64,000 nt of DNA from NCBI GenBank assembly GCA_024220505.1, contig JAKZZE010000032.1:548457-612456 (forward strand). The letters are read 5' to 3'. Of the stretch, positions 21,007 to 31,020 are shown piece after piece; the stretch's first letter is position 1; every line of letters begins with the position of its first letter. This DNA is from Rhizopus arrhizus (taxonomy: Eukaryota; Mucoromycota; Mucoromycetes; Mucorales; Rhizopodaceae). Below the pieces are notes generated by a model that worked only from the letters and a program-made list of their open reading frames with translations, was not told the origin of the DNA and did no database searches. The translations under genes and the position numbers were made by a program.

Positions 21007-21135
21007 TCAAGCAGTTAAATTTCCGAGCTTACAGTCCAATGGATTTACTTCATTGACCTTTGTTGAAATTAAAAAATCATACACTGAATTTGAAAACTTT
21101 TCATTTTCCCAATTTATAAGTTTGCATGGATTCAT
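21007..21135 (-). CDS. Conserved 42-aa small ORF in X
   Basis: The ATG at 21135 opens MNPCKLINWENEKFSNSVYD and runs 42 codons to TGA at 21007. It aligns without gaps to the 42-codon ORF of A/B/C (37870, 41730, 45594). It shares NWE, FS-SV, FL-STK and KLGN, and both initiation and stop positions, despite many nucleotide differences. It has no recognisable domain; it may be a micropeptide or a short exon. It lies ~235 bp from the element end. Confidence 0.55.
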   Translation of the reverse strand: MNPCKLINWENEKFSNSVYDFLISTKVNEVNPLDCKLGNLTA

Positions 21136-21372
21136 GTAGTACAAAAGAGACAAAAATTTTTTTACAAGAAATACAATTTCTTTTTATTCAATATACAGAT
21201 TATAAACATATACATATCGTTATAGATATAACATGTATTTTTTTCTAGGTTTTTTTTGATACAAATATTATATCTCTATCATGCAAATTCAAATTTGTAT
21301 TATTTTATTCGAAGTTCAACTGTTAAAACACCCGAAGTATAATAATTTAGAATATAGGGATTGGGTGCAGTG

Positions 21373-21418
21373 CCGGACCGGGGAGTTGGTTGAGGGATTA
21401 CGTCTTTCAGCTACGACA
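21373..21418 (-). mobile_element. 46-nt end of an older Gypsy-2-type LTR
   Basis: CCGGACCGGGGAGTTGG...CTACGACA corresponds position for position to 30965-31010, the last 46 nt of the Gypsy-2 LTR, with several substitutions. Element X lies at its broken side. AAGT follows, which is also the Gypsy-2 target duplication. Confidence 0.8.
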
Positions 21419-21422
21419 AAGT

Positions 21423-21712
21423 TGTCGTTGTTAACAATAGAACCAACCAATAGTAAGTCGAAATAAACAATAAAATAAGCTTGAACTTGTGTGGAAAGCT
21501 GTTCTTTATTTTTTACAAAACAATACAACTATTTATATGTTTTATGATGAGGTCCAGAAATCTCTCGAATTTTCTCAATTGTCCCAGATAGCGGGGTTGT
21601 AATGAGAACAGGGTCTCAGGGACACCAGGGTCTCAACTTTTGTTCGGTCCGCACTACACGTGCTGTCCGGGCCGGGGAGTTGGGTAAGGGCTTACGTCCT
21701 TTAGCCACGACA
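21423..21712 (-). repeat. Gypsy-2 3' LTR
   Basis: It begins (minus strand) TGTCGTGGCTAAAGG and ends TTAACAACGACA. The pol stop at 21616 lies inside it. Confidence 0.92.
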
Positions 21713-24700
21713 TCACTCCCCCCCAAGACTGTTGATCGCCTCTGATCAACCTGAGAAGTGAATTCTCCAGCAGAAATACCACCAGGTGAACCAACCTCAG
21801 AACGCCAAGCAGCACGCGACACCGTAGGGTTGTACCAAGGCTCATCAATTGATTCCGCCTTGACTTCCTTGAGACGATCAATATGGACCCAAGAGGGGTA
21901 GGGTTCACCACCAATGGACACTAATTTGTACACGTTAGTGACATCATTCTTGCCGGTCACGATGAAGGGGCCCATCCAGTTGTACTCCAAACCATATTTT
22001 TGTTCGTTTCTCATCAAGACATGGTCACCAACTTCAAAATCCACTTTCGTAATTGCAGCATCCCACTTGCTTTTATCATGTTCCGATACAGCGCGCATAC
22101 GTTGTTCCGCTGCAGCACGGTTCTGACCTAAAGCTTCAAGTTCCCTTGCTGTATGTTCTGCGATTGTTCTAGGATCCTTAGCCAATTCGTCAGCCAAGTA
22201 AGGACGTAGTTCATCACCAGGCAGTACAGGTTCACGACCATAAACCAAATAAAAAGGGGAGAAACCAGCAGACCTATGCTTCCGAATACGAGTCGCAAAC
22301 AGCGCAGCGTCAACAAACTGATCCCAGATGTGAATTGCGCCATGGACATACTTCCGCAACATTGTTTTTAGTATGCCATTCAGACGTTCACATTTACCAT
22401 TAGAGCGCGGGTGGAATGCCGATGTCATACGGTGAGTAATCTTAACTCGCTCCGTATAATGCTTTACTAACTTGGACAAGAAGTTTGCACCACGATCTGT
22501 CACGATTTCACTAGGACATCCGAAACGCATCACAATTTCTTCATACAAAAAATCAGCCACTGCTTCTGCTGATGCTTCTGGAACTGCACGAGCAATGGGC
22601 CAGTTGGTAGAATAGTCAACCGCTGTTAGCAACCACCTGTTGCCGTTTTTGGTGGTTGGAAGCTCACCGATAAAGTCCAAGTGCCAGCGTGCAAAGGCAG
22701 GAGGAATCGTTAGAGGGACCATGGGAGCATGATGAGTGTTTTTGTTCGCACCAGCAGCCAATTGACATTGAGGACAATGTGAGAGCCAAGTTTGGATATC
22801 ACTTTGCATGCTAGGCCACCACCAACGTCTTCGAAGTAACTCATATACGGTAGTTCTACCCGCATGACCAAACCCAGAATGGAATTTGTCGACCAGATCA
22901 GCACGACGGGAGAAAGGACAGAATTGAACTTCACAGGGCTTGTTGTCGATCATGACCTTACGCCACACTTGACCATCACGTACTACGAATTTCTCCTTGT
23001 TTTGCTGCAATCGACGTTTCATTGTGTCCGACATGTCAGAAGGTAAATCGATGCTATAATACTGTGGCCAGTCCGTCTCATGTATGTTATGCACGCTATA
23101 GAGGTAATTTGGTTCCATATTCTCGGTTTCAGCTGTACAACTTGGACCATCTCGTCGACTTAGAGCATCAGGCACGTTGTTTTCCTTTCCTGGCTTGTAC
23201 TTGATGACCGGATCATACGTTTCGATTTCAGCAAGCCAACGGACTAAACGAGGAGTAGGTTTCTTTTGCGATCGTAAGTACTGAAGAGGATTGTGATCAG
23301 TGAACACTACGTATTCTGAGCCATCGACAAAGCAACGCCAGGTGCGTAACGCATGAAGAATACCAATCAATTCTCGTTCCTGTGGTGGGTAGCCCCGTTC
23401 AGCCGCAGAGAGTTTCTTCGATTCAAACGCAATGGGATGCAATAGGCCACGTTCATCCTTTTGTAACAGTACCGCACCAACACCAAAGTCTGACGCATCC
23501 GTTTCAATAATAAACGGTTTGGACAAGTCAGGAGGCTGCAGTACCGGAGCTGATGACATAAGTTCCTTTAGCTTTACAAAGGCAGCTTGACATTCTTGTG
23601 ACCATTGGACTGGACGCTTCTTTGCACCCGTACCTTTCGTCAAATCCGTCAACGGTGTAGCCACTGTAGAGAATCCAGGTATAAAACGACGGTAGTGGGA
23701 GCACAGACCAATGAACTGACGGACTTCCTGTACATTCGTAGGCTGGGGCCAGTCTTGAATAGCCTTCACTTTTGACGATGAAGGTAATATACCCTTTTCA
23801 GAGACTCGATAACCCAGGAATTCTACTTCACTCTTGTTGAATGTACACTTCTTGGGGTTGGCGTAAAGTTTATGTTCTCTTAACTTGCTTAGTACTAATC
23901 GCAAATGCTCTTTGTGTTCCTCTGCTGTTTTGCTAAATATCAAGATGTCGTCCAGGTATACCAAAACAAATTTATCCACGTAGTCTTGCAGTACATGATT
24001 CATCATCTTTTGAAACGTAGGAGGACTGTTAGTTAAACCAAAAGGCAGAACCAGAAACTCGTATGATCCATATCGTGTGTTGAAAGCAGTCTTGGGAACA
24101 TCCTCGTCTCGGATGCGGACTTGGTGATAACCACTTTTAAGGTCGATACTGGAGAAATGTTTAGCACCACCTAACCGTTCCAGACATTCATCAATACGAG
24201 GCAGGGGAGTGTTGATTCGTTTTGTCAAAGAGTTGATGGCGCGGTAGTCAATGCACATTCGAAGTGACCCATCCTTTTTACGGACAAAGAGAACGGGTGC
24301 ACCCCAAGGCGACGAACTAGGTCGGATCAGACCGACATCCATCAATTCTTTCAACTGCTTTTGCAATTCATCTAGCTCCCGCGGGCTCATCTTAAACGGG
24401 GGCCGACTGATCGGCCTAGCATCACCTGTATCGATTACATGTTCAACAGTACGCACAGGAGGGAGACCAGGAGGCAAGTCATTGCGAAAGACATCTTGGA
24501 ATTCAGAAATGATTGACCTTTCCAAATTAGAGTTGCCATTTTTGCATTCGCTTGTCGACCGCCCATTATCTACGAGATGTACTAGGTACAGTTCGTCCAC
24601 TTGTTGCTTCCTCGTACTTCGCTGCAATTGACGTTTGGATATCAAATAAACAAAGTCTTGATCACCATTACCGATCGTAGAGTCAGCCATATCATCACAA

Positions 24701-26148
24701 GGAGTCAAAAGCACATTACCCTTTTCTTCATCGACCAGTTTCCAAGAGCTAGTGGACCAATTTGGAATTGGCTTAGCTTGTTGAAACCACTGCTGGCCCA
24801 AGATGAGATCGAACTTCATATCGAATACGTATGCTTGTACGTGGTAGGGGATTTGTCGAGCCCTCAATTCGAATTCCACCTTCTTGTCAATGGGCATTAC
24901 GTGACCACCAGCCGTTTCCACTTCACGAGATGACCGTAAGGAAGACATCTTCATAGAGCTGTTCACCAATTTAGGAGATATGTAATTTGCACTTGCACCT
25001 GTATCTAGCAGAACCTTCACTTTGCGACACTTATCAGCATTGTTATTATCACATAAGACAAACTCATACAAGGGCAAATCGGATTCTTTATTATTATTGA
25101 GATTTAACAAATGATCATGGTCTCGTGCCAAGAATTCATCATCTCCATCCAAATCAGGAGCGTCCATCTTGTTATCACTGCACTCACAATGCTTGACAGG
25201 CTTGATACAATTTATAGTACGGCGCTGACGAGAAGAACCTGACCCAGCTGTTCTTGAATTTCCAGCCTTTCGCCAGGTAGGGCACTCGGACTTGACATGT
25301 CCTATGCCTTGGCATCCATAGCACCGGATCTGTCTTCGACCATTGTTGGAGCGCTCGAAATTTTTACGACCTTTGCCATTAAAAGCGGTGGAGATGGCAT
25401 TCAGTACCTGTCGAATTGAATCCAGATCCATTGGGTCTTCACCGTTACCGGGGGCACCAAGAGGAGAACCACGAGCGAAAGGATTACCGGCAGGAGTATG
25501 TACAACAGGGGCAGAAGCCATTTCGCCGTCGTTCCTTGCCGCTTCGATAGCTAGAGCCATGGATTCCGCTGACTCCAAGGAATGAGGGAATCTAGAACGT
25601 ACCAGAACCCGTAGATCAGGCTTCAACCCGCGCACAAAGCGATCCAACGCATCACCCGCAGACATATCAGGTATTTGCAATTGAAGGCTGCGAAACTCAC
25701 TAATATATCTTGCGACGGTGGAGTGTTGCGATAGTATAGCCAATTTATCACGAGCCGCCTGAGTAGAGTTTACGGGTCTAAACTCATTCTCAAAAGCGAA
25801 CTTGAATGCAGACCAGTCGGATGGGGGTACACGGCTAGCCTTTAATTGATTCCACCATATTAAGGCATCATCACGGAGCAGTGTAACAGCAAATGAAACT
25901 TTTTCTTTTTCTTTCAAGGGCACCAATTCGAAATAGCACTCCAAAGAGCCTAACCAACTTGCTACAGCGATAGCAGAGCGATCACCCCTGAATACATCCG
26001 GTTCACGTACCCTTATCGATTGCGAACTTTTAGATGACAAGGCAAGGAGCAACTTTTCCAATACTGCCTTGTCTACATAGACACCATTGCCTTCACCGGG
26101 TCCAGGAGGGTTACCCATATCAATATCTTCTTCAATTACACCAGACAT
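21616..26148 (-). CDS. Gypsy-2 Gag-Pol polyprotein, 1510 aa, intact
   Basis: A single frame encodes the whole retrotransposon machinery. Domains by approximate residue: Gag capsid region 45-215 (WWNQLKASRV); CCHC knuckle CYGCQGIGHVKSEC at 275-288; aspartic protease with LLDTGASANYI at about 378; reverse transcriptase 570-790 (SSPWGAPVLFVRKKDGSLRM, LPFGLTNSPPTFQ, catalytic YLDD); RNase H 860-985 (ETDASDFGVGAVLL, FTDHNPLQYLR); integrase zinc finger 1095-1140 (FHSGFGHAGR, CPQCQ); integrase core with LDFIGE, TDRGANF and GKCERLN; C-terminal GPF module (YNWMGPFIV). No chromodomain is evident. There is no frameshift between gag and pol, unlike Gypsy-1. The last ~30 codons read through the LTR. Confidence 0.95.
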   Translation of the reverse strand: MSGVIEEDIDMGNPPGPGEGNGVYVDKAVLEKLLLALSSKSSQSIRVREPDVFRGDRSAIAVASWLGSLECYFELVPLKEKEKVSFAVTLLRDDALIWWNQLKASRVPPSDWSAFKFAFENEFRPVNSTQAARDKLAILSQHSTVARYISEFRSLQLQIPDMSAGDALDRFVRGLKPDLRVLVRSRFPHSLESAESMALAIEAARNDGEMASAPVVHTPAGNPFARGSPLGAPGNGEDPMDLDSIRQVLNAISTAFNGKGRKNFERSNNGRRQIRCYGCQGIGHVKSECPTWRKAGNSRTAGSGSSRQRRTINCIKPVKHCECSDNKMDAPDLDGDDEFLARDHDHLLNLNNNKESDLPLYEFVLCDNNNADKCRKVKVLLDTGASANYISPKLVNSSMKMSSLRSSREVETAGGHVMPIDKKVEFELRARQIPYHVQAYVFDMKFDLILGQQWFQQAKPIPNWSTSSWKLVDEEKGNVLLTPCDDMADSTIGNGDQDFVYLISKRQLQRSTRKQQVDELYLVHLVDNGRSTSECKNGNSNLERSIISEFQDVFRNDLPPGLPPVRTVEHVIDTGDARPISRPPFKMSPRELDELQKQLKELMDVGLIRPSSSPWGAPVLFVRKKDGSLRMCIDYRAINSLTKRINTPLPRIDECLERLGGAKHFSSIDLKSGYHQVRIRDEDVPKTAFNTRYGSYEFLVLPFGLTNSPPTFQKMMNHVLQDYVDKFVLVYLDDILIFSKTAEEHKEHLRLVLSKLREHKLYANPKKCTFNKSEVEFLGYRVSEKGILPSSSKVKAIQDWPQPTNVQEVRQFIGLCSHYRRFIPGFSTVATPLTDLTKGTGAKKRPVQWSQECQAAFVKLKELMSSAPVLQPPDLSKPFIIETDASDFGVGAVLLQKDERGLLHPIAFESKKLSAAERGYPPQERELIGILHALRTWRCFVDGSEYVVFTDHNPLQYLRSQKKPTPRLVRWLAEIETYDPVIKYKPGKENNVPDALSRRDGPSCTAETENMEPNYLYSVHNIHETDWPQYYSIDLPSDMSDTMKRRLQQNKEKFVVRDGQVWRKVMIDNKPCEVQFCPFSRRADLVDKFHSGFGHAGRTTVYELLRRRWWWPSMQSDIQTWLSHCPQCQLAAGANKNTHHAPMVPLTIPPAFARWHLDFIGELPTTKNGNRWLLTAVDYSTNWPIARAVPEASAEAVADFLYEEIVMRFGCPSEIVTDRGANFLSKLVKHYTERVKITHRMTSAFHPRSNGKCERLNGILKTMLRKYVHGAIHIWDQFVDAALFATRIRKHRSAGFSPFYLVYGREPVLPGDELRPYLADELAKDPRTIAEHTARELEALGQNRAAAEQRMRAVSEHDKSKWDAAITKVDFEVGDHVLMRNEQKYGLEYNWMGPFIVTGKNDVTNVYKLVSIGGEPYPSWVHIDRLKEVKAESIDEPWYNPTVSRAAWRSEVGSPGGISAGEFTSQVDQRRSTVLGGSDVVAKGRKPLPNSPARTARVVRTEQKLRPWCP

Positions 26149-26228
26149 AGTTAAACCAGGTAAGTTATTATCAGAGACTTGCGATACAGAACAAAAAATA
26201 CTATTTTAATCAAACATATGCTACCAGT

Positions 26229-26475
26229 TGTCGTTGTTAACAATAGAACCAACCAATAGTAAGTCGAAATAAACAATAAAATAAGCTTGAACTTGTGTGG
26301 AAAGCTGTTCTTTATTTTTTACAAAACAATACAACTATTTATATGTTTTATGATGAGGTCCAGAAATCTCTCGAATTTTCTCAATTGTCCCAGATAGCGG
26401 GGTTGTAATGAGAACAGGGTCTCAGGGACATCAGGGTCTCAACTTTTGTTCGGTCCGCACTACACGTGCTGTCCG
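26229..26475 (-). repeat. Gypsy-2 5' LTR, first segment
   Basis: Same sequence as 21423-21669 with one visible C/T difference (ACACCAGG against ACATCAGG). It stops at GTCCG where element Y begins. Confidence 0.92.
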
Positions 26476-26746
26476 CACTGCAAATAATTGGAGATATTAA
26501 ACGTTGTTTTTTAGCATAAATGAGCGCAAATACGCGAAAGTTAACGCAAATCAACGGAATTTTATTGCTGTTTTAAACGTTTTTCGCGGCAGTTCATTAA
26601 GCGTTTAATATCTTTTAAGCAAGCAAGAGGAGGTCGTTTAGCATTCTCTTACCAAAACATTTTTTACGCTTTAATCAACACTAGTCAACGGTTGAGCAAC
26701 GAATGATACGTTTTAAAACATTACTTTATATGTCTTTTTGTTCTTT

Positions 26747-26945
26747 TATCGACCGCTCATATTGCCTAATATACTTCTTCATCGAACACTCATATTGCCT
26801 TATATACTTCTTTGTTGACCACTTATATTGCCTTATATATTTCTTTATTGACCACTCATATAGCTTATATACTTCTTTATGAACCACTTATATAGCTTTA
26901 TATACTTCTTTATTGGCCATTCATATTGCAATAAATATTGCTTTA
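26747..26945 (+). repeat. Subterminal tandem repeats of Y
   Basis: About six imperfect ~35-nt units built on CTCATATTGCCTTATATAC and TTCTTTATTGACCAC lie ~270 bp from the left end. The reverse-strand core CAATAAAGAAGT is shared with A/B/C and X. Confidence 0.75.
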
Positions 26946-27294
26946 TATACACAAAAAATAGGTATTTGGTTTATAAAAAACAGCTTTTTTTTTATTTAAA
27001 TAAAATAACAATAACAATACATGGTATTTCTTTGCTAGTAGCGTTTTAAAAGTGTAATTGACTTACCTAATGTCATCAGGATAGCAGCATCTAATCTAAA
27101 AATACATCAATTAATCTCGTGGAACTCAAAAAAAAAATTTTAAAAAAAAAAGCCAAGCTCAAGGATTCAGAGACACAAGGATTCGAGGACTTGGGCACTC
27201 AAAGCAAAAGAAAAAACATCAGTACTTAAGAACCAAAGCAAAGACAGAAAAGAGATAGACGAGGCCAAAGCAAAGCAGCATTCATCTATAATAG

Positions 27295-27480
27295 TTATTA
27301 GCTATCGTGTATATATAATGAAAGTAATAGTACCTTTATTTAGATGGGCTAAGAGAAAAACCTTGCTAAGCTTTACCAACAAGTATAAAAAAAAAGGAAG
27401 CAGAACGCATCTATAGTAAATATTAGCTATCGAGTATATAGTAAAAGTAATAGTACCTTGCTTTAGATAGACCATGAGAT
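27295..27480 (-). repeat. Imperfect tandem duplication in Y
   Basis: A ~115-bp unit with GGTACTATTAC and CGATAGCTAATA (minus strand) occurs twice, at about 27300-27360 and 27410-27460, inside the hydrophobic ORF region. Confidence 0.6.
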
Positions 27481-27574
27481 AAAAAAAAAGAAAAAAAAAG
27501 ACACCAGCCAAGCTTATAGCAACAAGTAAAAAAAGAAGCAATGATAATCCTGGAAGAGACTTTATAAAGACCAT
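27302..27574 (-). CDS. Small hydrophobic ORF in Y, divergent to the four-exon gene, tentative
   Basis: The ATG at 27574 opens MVFIKSLPGLSLLLFLLVAI and stays open for 90 codons, with an N-terminal strongly hydrophobic stretch (about residues 9-40). Possible intron signals (CAAGGTACTATT, then TTTACTATAG) make the exact product uncertain. Its position upstream of and divergent to 28064 mirrors the hydrophobic gene of A/B/C. Sequence similarity to that gene is not evident, and AT-rich DNA often yields hydrophobic ORFs. Confidence 0.3.
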   Translation of the reverse strand: MVFIKSLPGLSLLLFLLVAISLAGVFFFLFFYLMVYLKQGTITFTIYSIANIYYRCVLLPFFLYLLVKLSKVFLLAHLNKGTITFIIYTR

Positions 27575-28063
27575 TTAAACTATAAAGAAAGCAACCAACA
27601 CAAATTTACTAAAGAACAAATACCATAAGAATAGAAATAGAATATATATAATGTTAAGAACTTACCTTTTAGAAAGAATTGTTTTTTTTAAAAAAAAAAA
27701 AAAGAAGAAAAAAAAAAGGAAAAAAAAAAGGAAAAAAAAAGGAAAAAAAGTACATTTTTTATAACTCATTTTACATGGGTTACAATTACCCATTAACGGT
27801 TAACAATAAGTTTTCTTTAACACTGTTTAACTATTGAAACATTCAGAGAGGCTATTCATAAACAGTTTAAATTCTTTTTTTTTTTATTTAAATGTAATAT
27901 CTTTAACACCAAAGACTTTTTTTCTTTGCTTCTTTTGTAAAATAAATGAAAGTATCACCTTGTTTTGTACTCATCTTCAATTTATTTTGTACCCCTGTTT
28001 TTTCTTTTTTTTTTTTCTTTTTTTTTCCTTTTTTTTTTTTCCTTATATAATTTGTTTTAAAAA

Positions 28064-29311
28064 ATGTCTCGTCGTGCTGCCACCCCCATCAACGTTCCCA
28101 GTAATGCCCCTAAAAGGGCAAGAATATCTTCAAGCATTACTGGATCATCATCCACTGTTGTCCCGTCCTCTTCTCCTGCTCCCACTGCTGTTGCGTCTTT
28201 TGACAGCTTTGAGCCTTCTCGCCTGCAAGGCGCAGTTGGCTCTTCTGCAAATGGCCAAACCCTTGAGGCCATCTTTGCTCAGATGCAGCAGCAGGAGCAG
28301 ATTCAACGCCGACAGGAGGAGAATCAACGTCGGCAGGAGCTGAAGATTGAGCAGTTAACGCAATTGCTGCAACAACAGCAACAAGGGCAGCAACAGCAGC
28401 AGCAGCCTCCACAGCAGCCTCCACAGCAGCAACCTTCTGAGGTCAAAGAGAATAAGGCCTCGACAAGTGTAATTTGAATTTAAAAGCTAAATTAGCATGT
28501 GCAAAATAATAACTAAATTTTTGTTTTACCCTTTTTGAAATATAGGCTTTCATATTGAAGTACTACAAAGAGCATCTGGTCCCTCGGGGTATCACCTTTG
28601 ACCTGAAGGAGGTCTTGCGCTACAAGCAAAACGCAAAGGTCAGAGATTTGCTTGTAGCAGCTGCCAAGAAGGAGCCATTTTCTGCTGGCATTACTGTTTC
28701 TGACATGCGCAGCATGGTCAGAAACAAATTCAACTACATGGTGAGAGAAAGTAAGGGGCTGACGGCTACGTCAGAAGAATCAACGCGTCGTAGTCGTGTG
28801 CATGCAGTAAGTAATTAATATTGGAAAATTGAAATATATAGTGTTTGAAGTACTTACATTACTTCTTTACATTAGAAGCTCGCCATGAGGCGAAATGCTT
28901 ACAATGCAGCCCCAGAGGAATTTGAAGCTCGTTTTCCTTTTGGAAAAAAGCTTCTGATAGCCGATTGGACCTCAGAGGAAGAAGATGGCCCTGAGGATGA
29001 ACATGGTCCTGTGTTTGTGGTAAAAAGACCACTCTTTCGAAGTAAAGCAGTAAGTAGTATTTTTGTTATAGTATTTATTTTCTAATATACCTTTAATTAA
29101 TCTACAGGTGGACGAATTCCATGCTTCTCTTCAAAAAGCATGGAGAGATTCCTTGTCGAAAAAAGGCACTATCAATAGAACAAGAAGGGTGGTGGACTAC
29201 TTCGACAAGGAGTTCCCCACAAACCTTGACCATGAGGATTATCCCTCTTGGGCCTTTTCTTCTCCTGGCCTTGGCTTTTCCTCTTCTGCTGCTGCTAATC
29301 CTATGCAGTAA
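28064..29311 (+). CDS. Four-exon gene of unknown function carried by element Y (347 aa)
   Basis: Exons 28064-28468, 28546-28806, 28876-29049 and 29108-29311, all in phase 0, with introns of 77, 69 and 58 nt having GT-AG ends. Exon 1 (135 codons) is Ser/Pro/Ala-rich, then Gln-rich and coiled-coil-like (IQRRQEENQRRQELKIEQL). Exon 2 is basic and helical (FDLKEVLRY, VRDLLVAAAKK, ITVSDMRSMVRNKFNYMVRE). Exon 3 contains an acidic block WTSEEEDGPEDE. Exon 4 begins VDEFHASLQKAW and ends with WAF and a Ser-rich tail. The same exon plan and matching landmarks occur in A/B/C. I do not recognise the family; a DNA-binding partner of transposition is a guess from context and charge. Confidence 0.72.
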
Positions 29312-30964
29312 GCGTTTACTTTCTCTTTTCTCTTTCCCCCTCTCTTTTTTTTTTTTTTTTTTTTTTTTTGCTGCCTCTTTTGTTGTCTGTACAAATTGAA
29401 TAAAAATTTCAAAAAAAAATAACAATAATAGTCTATTGAATGATTCTTTAGTAAAATAAATAATAATAATAAAAGAATGTTTGAATAATTTAGCATAGTT
29501 GTTACATATAAATTCTTCTTGGCAGAGCGAGAGTAAGAAGGTGATTATCAACATATGGACATATAGCAACAGGGTTGAAAATCATGTAAATTGTAAGTAT
29601 ATTGTTGCTTGTAACTGGATCAAATTGATTCTTCCACACTTGGATGCCAGTAGTAGCGTTCATTTCAAAAAAAAAAAAATATTCAGGATTTAGTAGAGGA
29701 ATAAGATAGAAAAAAATGCATGATCAAAAAAAACTAAAGCAAATATACTAAATTTGGATGTCGGTTCTTAAACAGTAACAGTTTTACGTGTTCTAAAGAA
29801 ATTTTTTTTTCCCTTGTTTTGTTTCAGAGAACATATTTAACATTGAAGATACGAAAGATAAAAAAGAAAGCTCAAGTATTGGTCATATGTAAGTTTATAA
29901 AAAAAAGGTAATAACCAAGTCTAATGTCAGTTTCTTTTTTTTTTCCATTAGGAATTCCTAATGGGTCACATTCGGATGACGAACATGAACCTCATGAGCA
30001 AAGTTGTTCTTTTTAACACGATAAAGCTATAAGAATATCAAACTTTTATTGTTGCTTGTTGTTAAAAAGCTGTTTTTGATAAAGTTGGTAATGTTGACAT
30101 CTCTAATGGCTAATGGCTAATGGCAAATTACACCAATGTGCAAACATAAAGTAAGTAATGAACCAGTATAAGCTTAAAAACATATATTCTTTTATATTAT
30201 TTGTCATAAAAAATAATAAAGCAATCTATTTACTTAAAAAACAAAAACGCTGTGCTTGTATCTGTCAATTATAACTGCCTTGTAATAAGATGTTATCAAA
30301 GCTTCTTTATTTTTTATTCTTTTTAGAATATACAAGTATTCTTTTGTTATAACATAAAAGCATTTGCATTTTTATAAAACATGTTTACTGTTAGATTATT
30401 ATTTTCATTTGAATAAGGAACTTTTTATTGCTATGCTCTCTTTTTTTTTTTTTTTTCACTAGGTCTTTTTTTTAACTTTGTCTTTTTTTTTATTTTCTTT
30501 TTTTTTACTAAACGCAACTATTTTGTTACGTTCTGTTACATGTTTCTAATGAACTAAGCTAAAAATCACAGACTGCCTTCCTATTATGTATTTTTCTGAT
30601 CAAAATAATCGCAGAGTGCTTTTGATATCCGCATTTTGCCCTCAAAAATAAAAAAAAGAAAATATCGGTCTTTCAACGATAGAGGAGAACAGGCTTTCCA
30701 AAAAAAGACTATTTGAAAAAGAAAAAGACACTTTTTTAAAGCATGAATAACTCTATGAATATTTACCCTACAAAAAAATTAATAAGATTGTTAAATTTCT
30801 TTATTTTTTTCGCATCTAAATCTTCTTTCAAAATTCAAAAAGGTGCAATACAGAGTATTTTAATTTTTTTCGTTTACTCAAAGGTATTCAAATCGTTGAT
30901 TTTTTGATGTTAGCAATGATTGTCAATGACTGAGAACGCTGAAAATCACCAATTATTTGCAGTG
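29312..30964 (+). other. Right arm of Y, no gene established
   Basis: T-rich sequence with a run of about 20 T at 29346-29368. The part from 29800 is collinear with W (17078-18245). Several exon-like pieces with good splice signals occur (for example around 29526-29592 and 29827-29889), but no joining keeps an open frame. Confidence 0.55.
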
Positions 30965-31010
30965 CCGGGCCGGGGAGTTGGGTAAGGGCTTACGTCCTTT
31001 AGCCACGACA
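30965..31010 (-). repeat. Gypsy-2 5' LTR, second segment
   Basis: The last 46 nt on the plus strand (CCGGGCCGGGGAGTTGG ... AGCCACGACA) complete the LTR interrupted by Y. The CCG at its start is the duplicated target. Confidence 0.92.
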
Positions 31011-31020
31011 AAGTATACTT

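Larger units (their letters stand above)
18249..21372 (+). mobile_element. CACTG element X, reversed relative to A/B/C
   Basis: Termini are CACTGCACATAATTGC (18249) and GATTGGGTGCAGTG (ending 21372). They match the right and left ends of elements A-C in reverse order. The target duplication CCG is at 18246-18248 and 21373-21375. It lies in the remnant of an older Gypsy-2-type LTR. It carries decayed copies of the A-type genes and an open 42-codon ORF. Confidence 0.85.
26476..30964 (+). mobile_element. CACTG element Y, 4.5 kb
   Basis: Inverted termini CACTGCAAATAATTGG are perfect over 16 bp. The target duplication CCG (26473-26475, 30965-30967) is confirmed by rebuilding the interrupted 290-bp LTR exactly. 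It carries a four-exon gene (28064-29311), subterminal tandem repeats (26747-26945) and, on the other strand, a small hydrophobic ORF. CACTG ends with 3-bp duplications resemble the CACTA/EnSpm superfamily, but I recognise no CACTA transposase. Confidence 0.88.
21423..31010 (-). mobile_element. Ty3/Gypsy LTR retrotransposon Gypsy-2, intact, with element Y nested in its 5' LTR
   Basis: The 3' LTR is 21423-21712 (290 bp). The 5' LTR is 26229-26475 plus 30965-31010, which after removing the 3-bp CCG duplication of Y is also 290 bp. The target duplication AAGT is at 21419-21422 and 31011-31014, so the integration lies 6-10 bp from the tRNA-Lys 5' end. A G-rich tract (CTTGGGGGGGAG on the minus strand) precedes the 3' LTR, and TGGTAGCATATG just inside the 5' LTR is the primer-site candidate. 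The LTRs differ at one position that I noticed, and the single ORF is open, so the insertion is young. Confidence 0.94.

Noticed and set aside
27660..28060. Membrane protein ORFs upstream of the Y gene on the plus strand
   Set aside because: They are poly-T/poly-A tracts read as Phe/Leu; no splice or start context supports them.
29499..30060. A second spliced gene in the right arm of Y
   Set aside because: Several exon-like pieces with good splice sites occur, but joining them creates stops, and conservation with W is uniform rather than codon-like.
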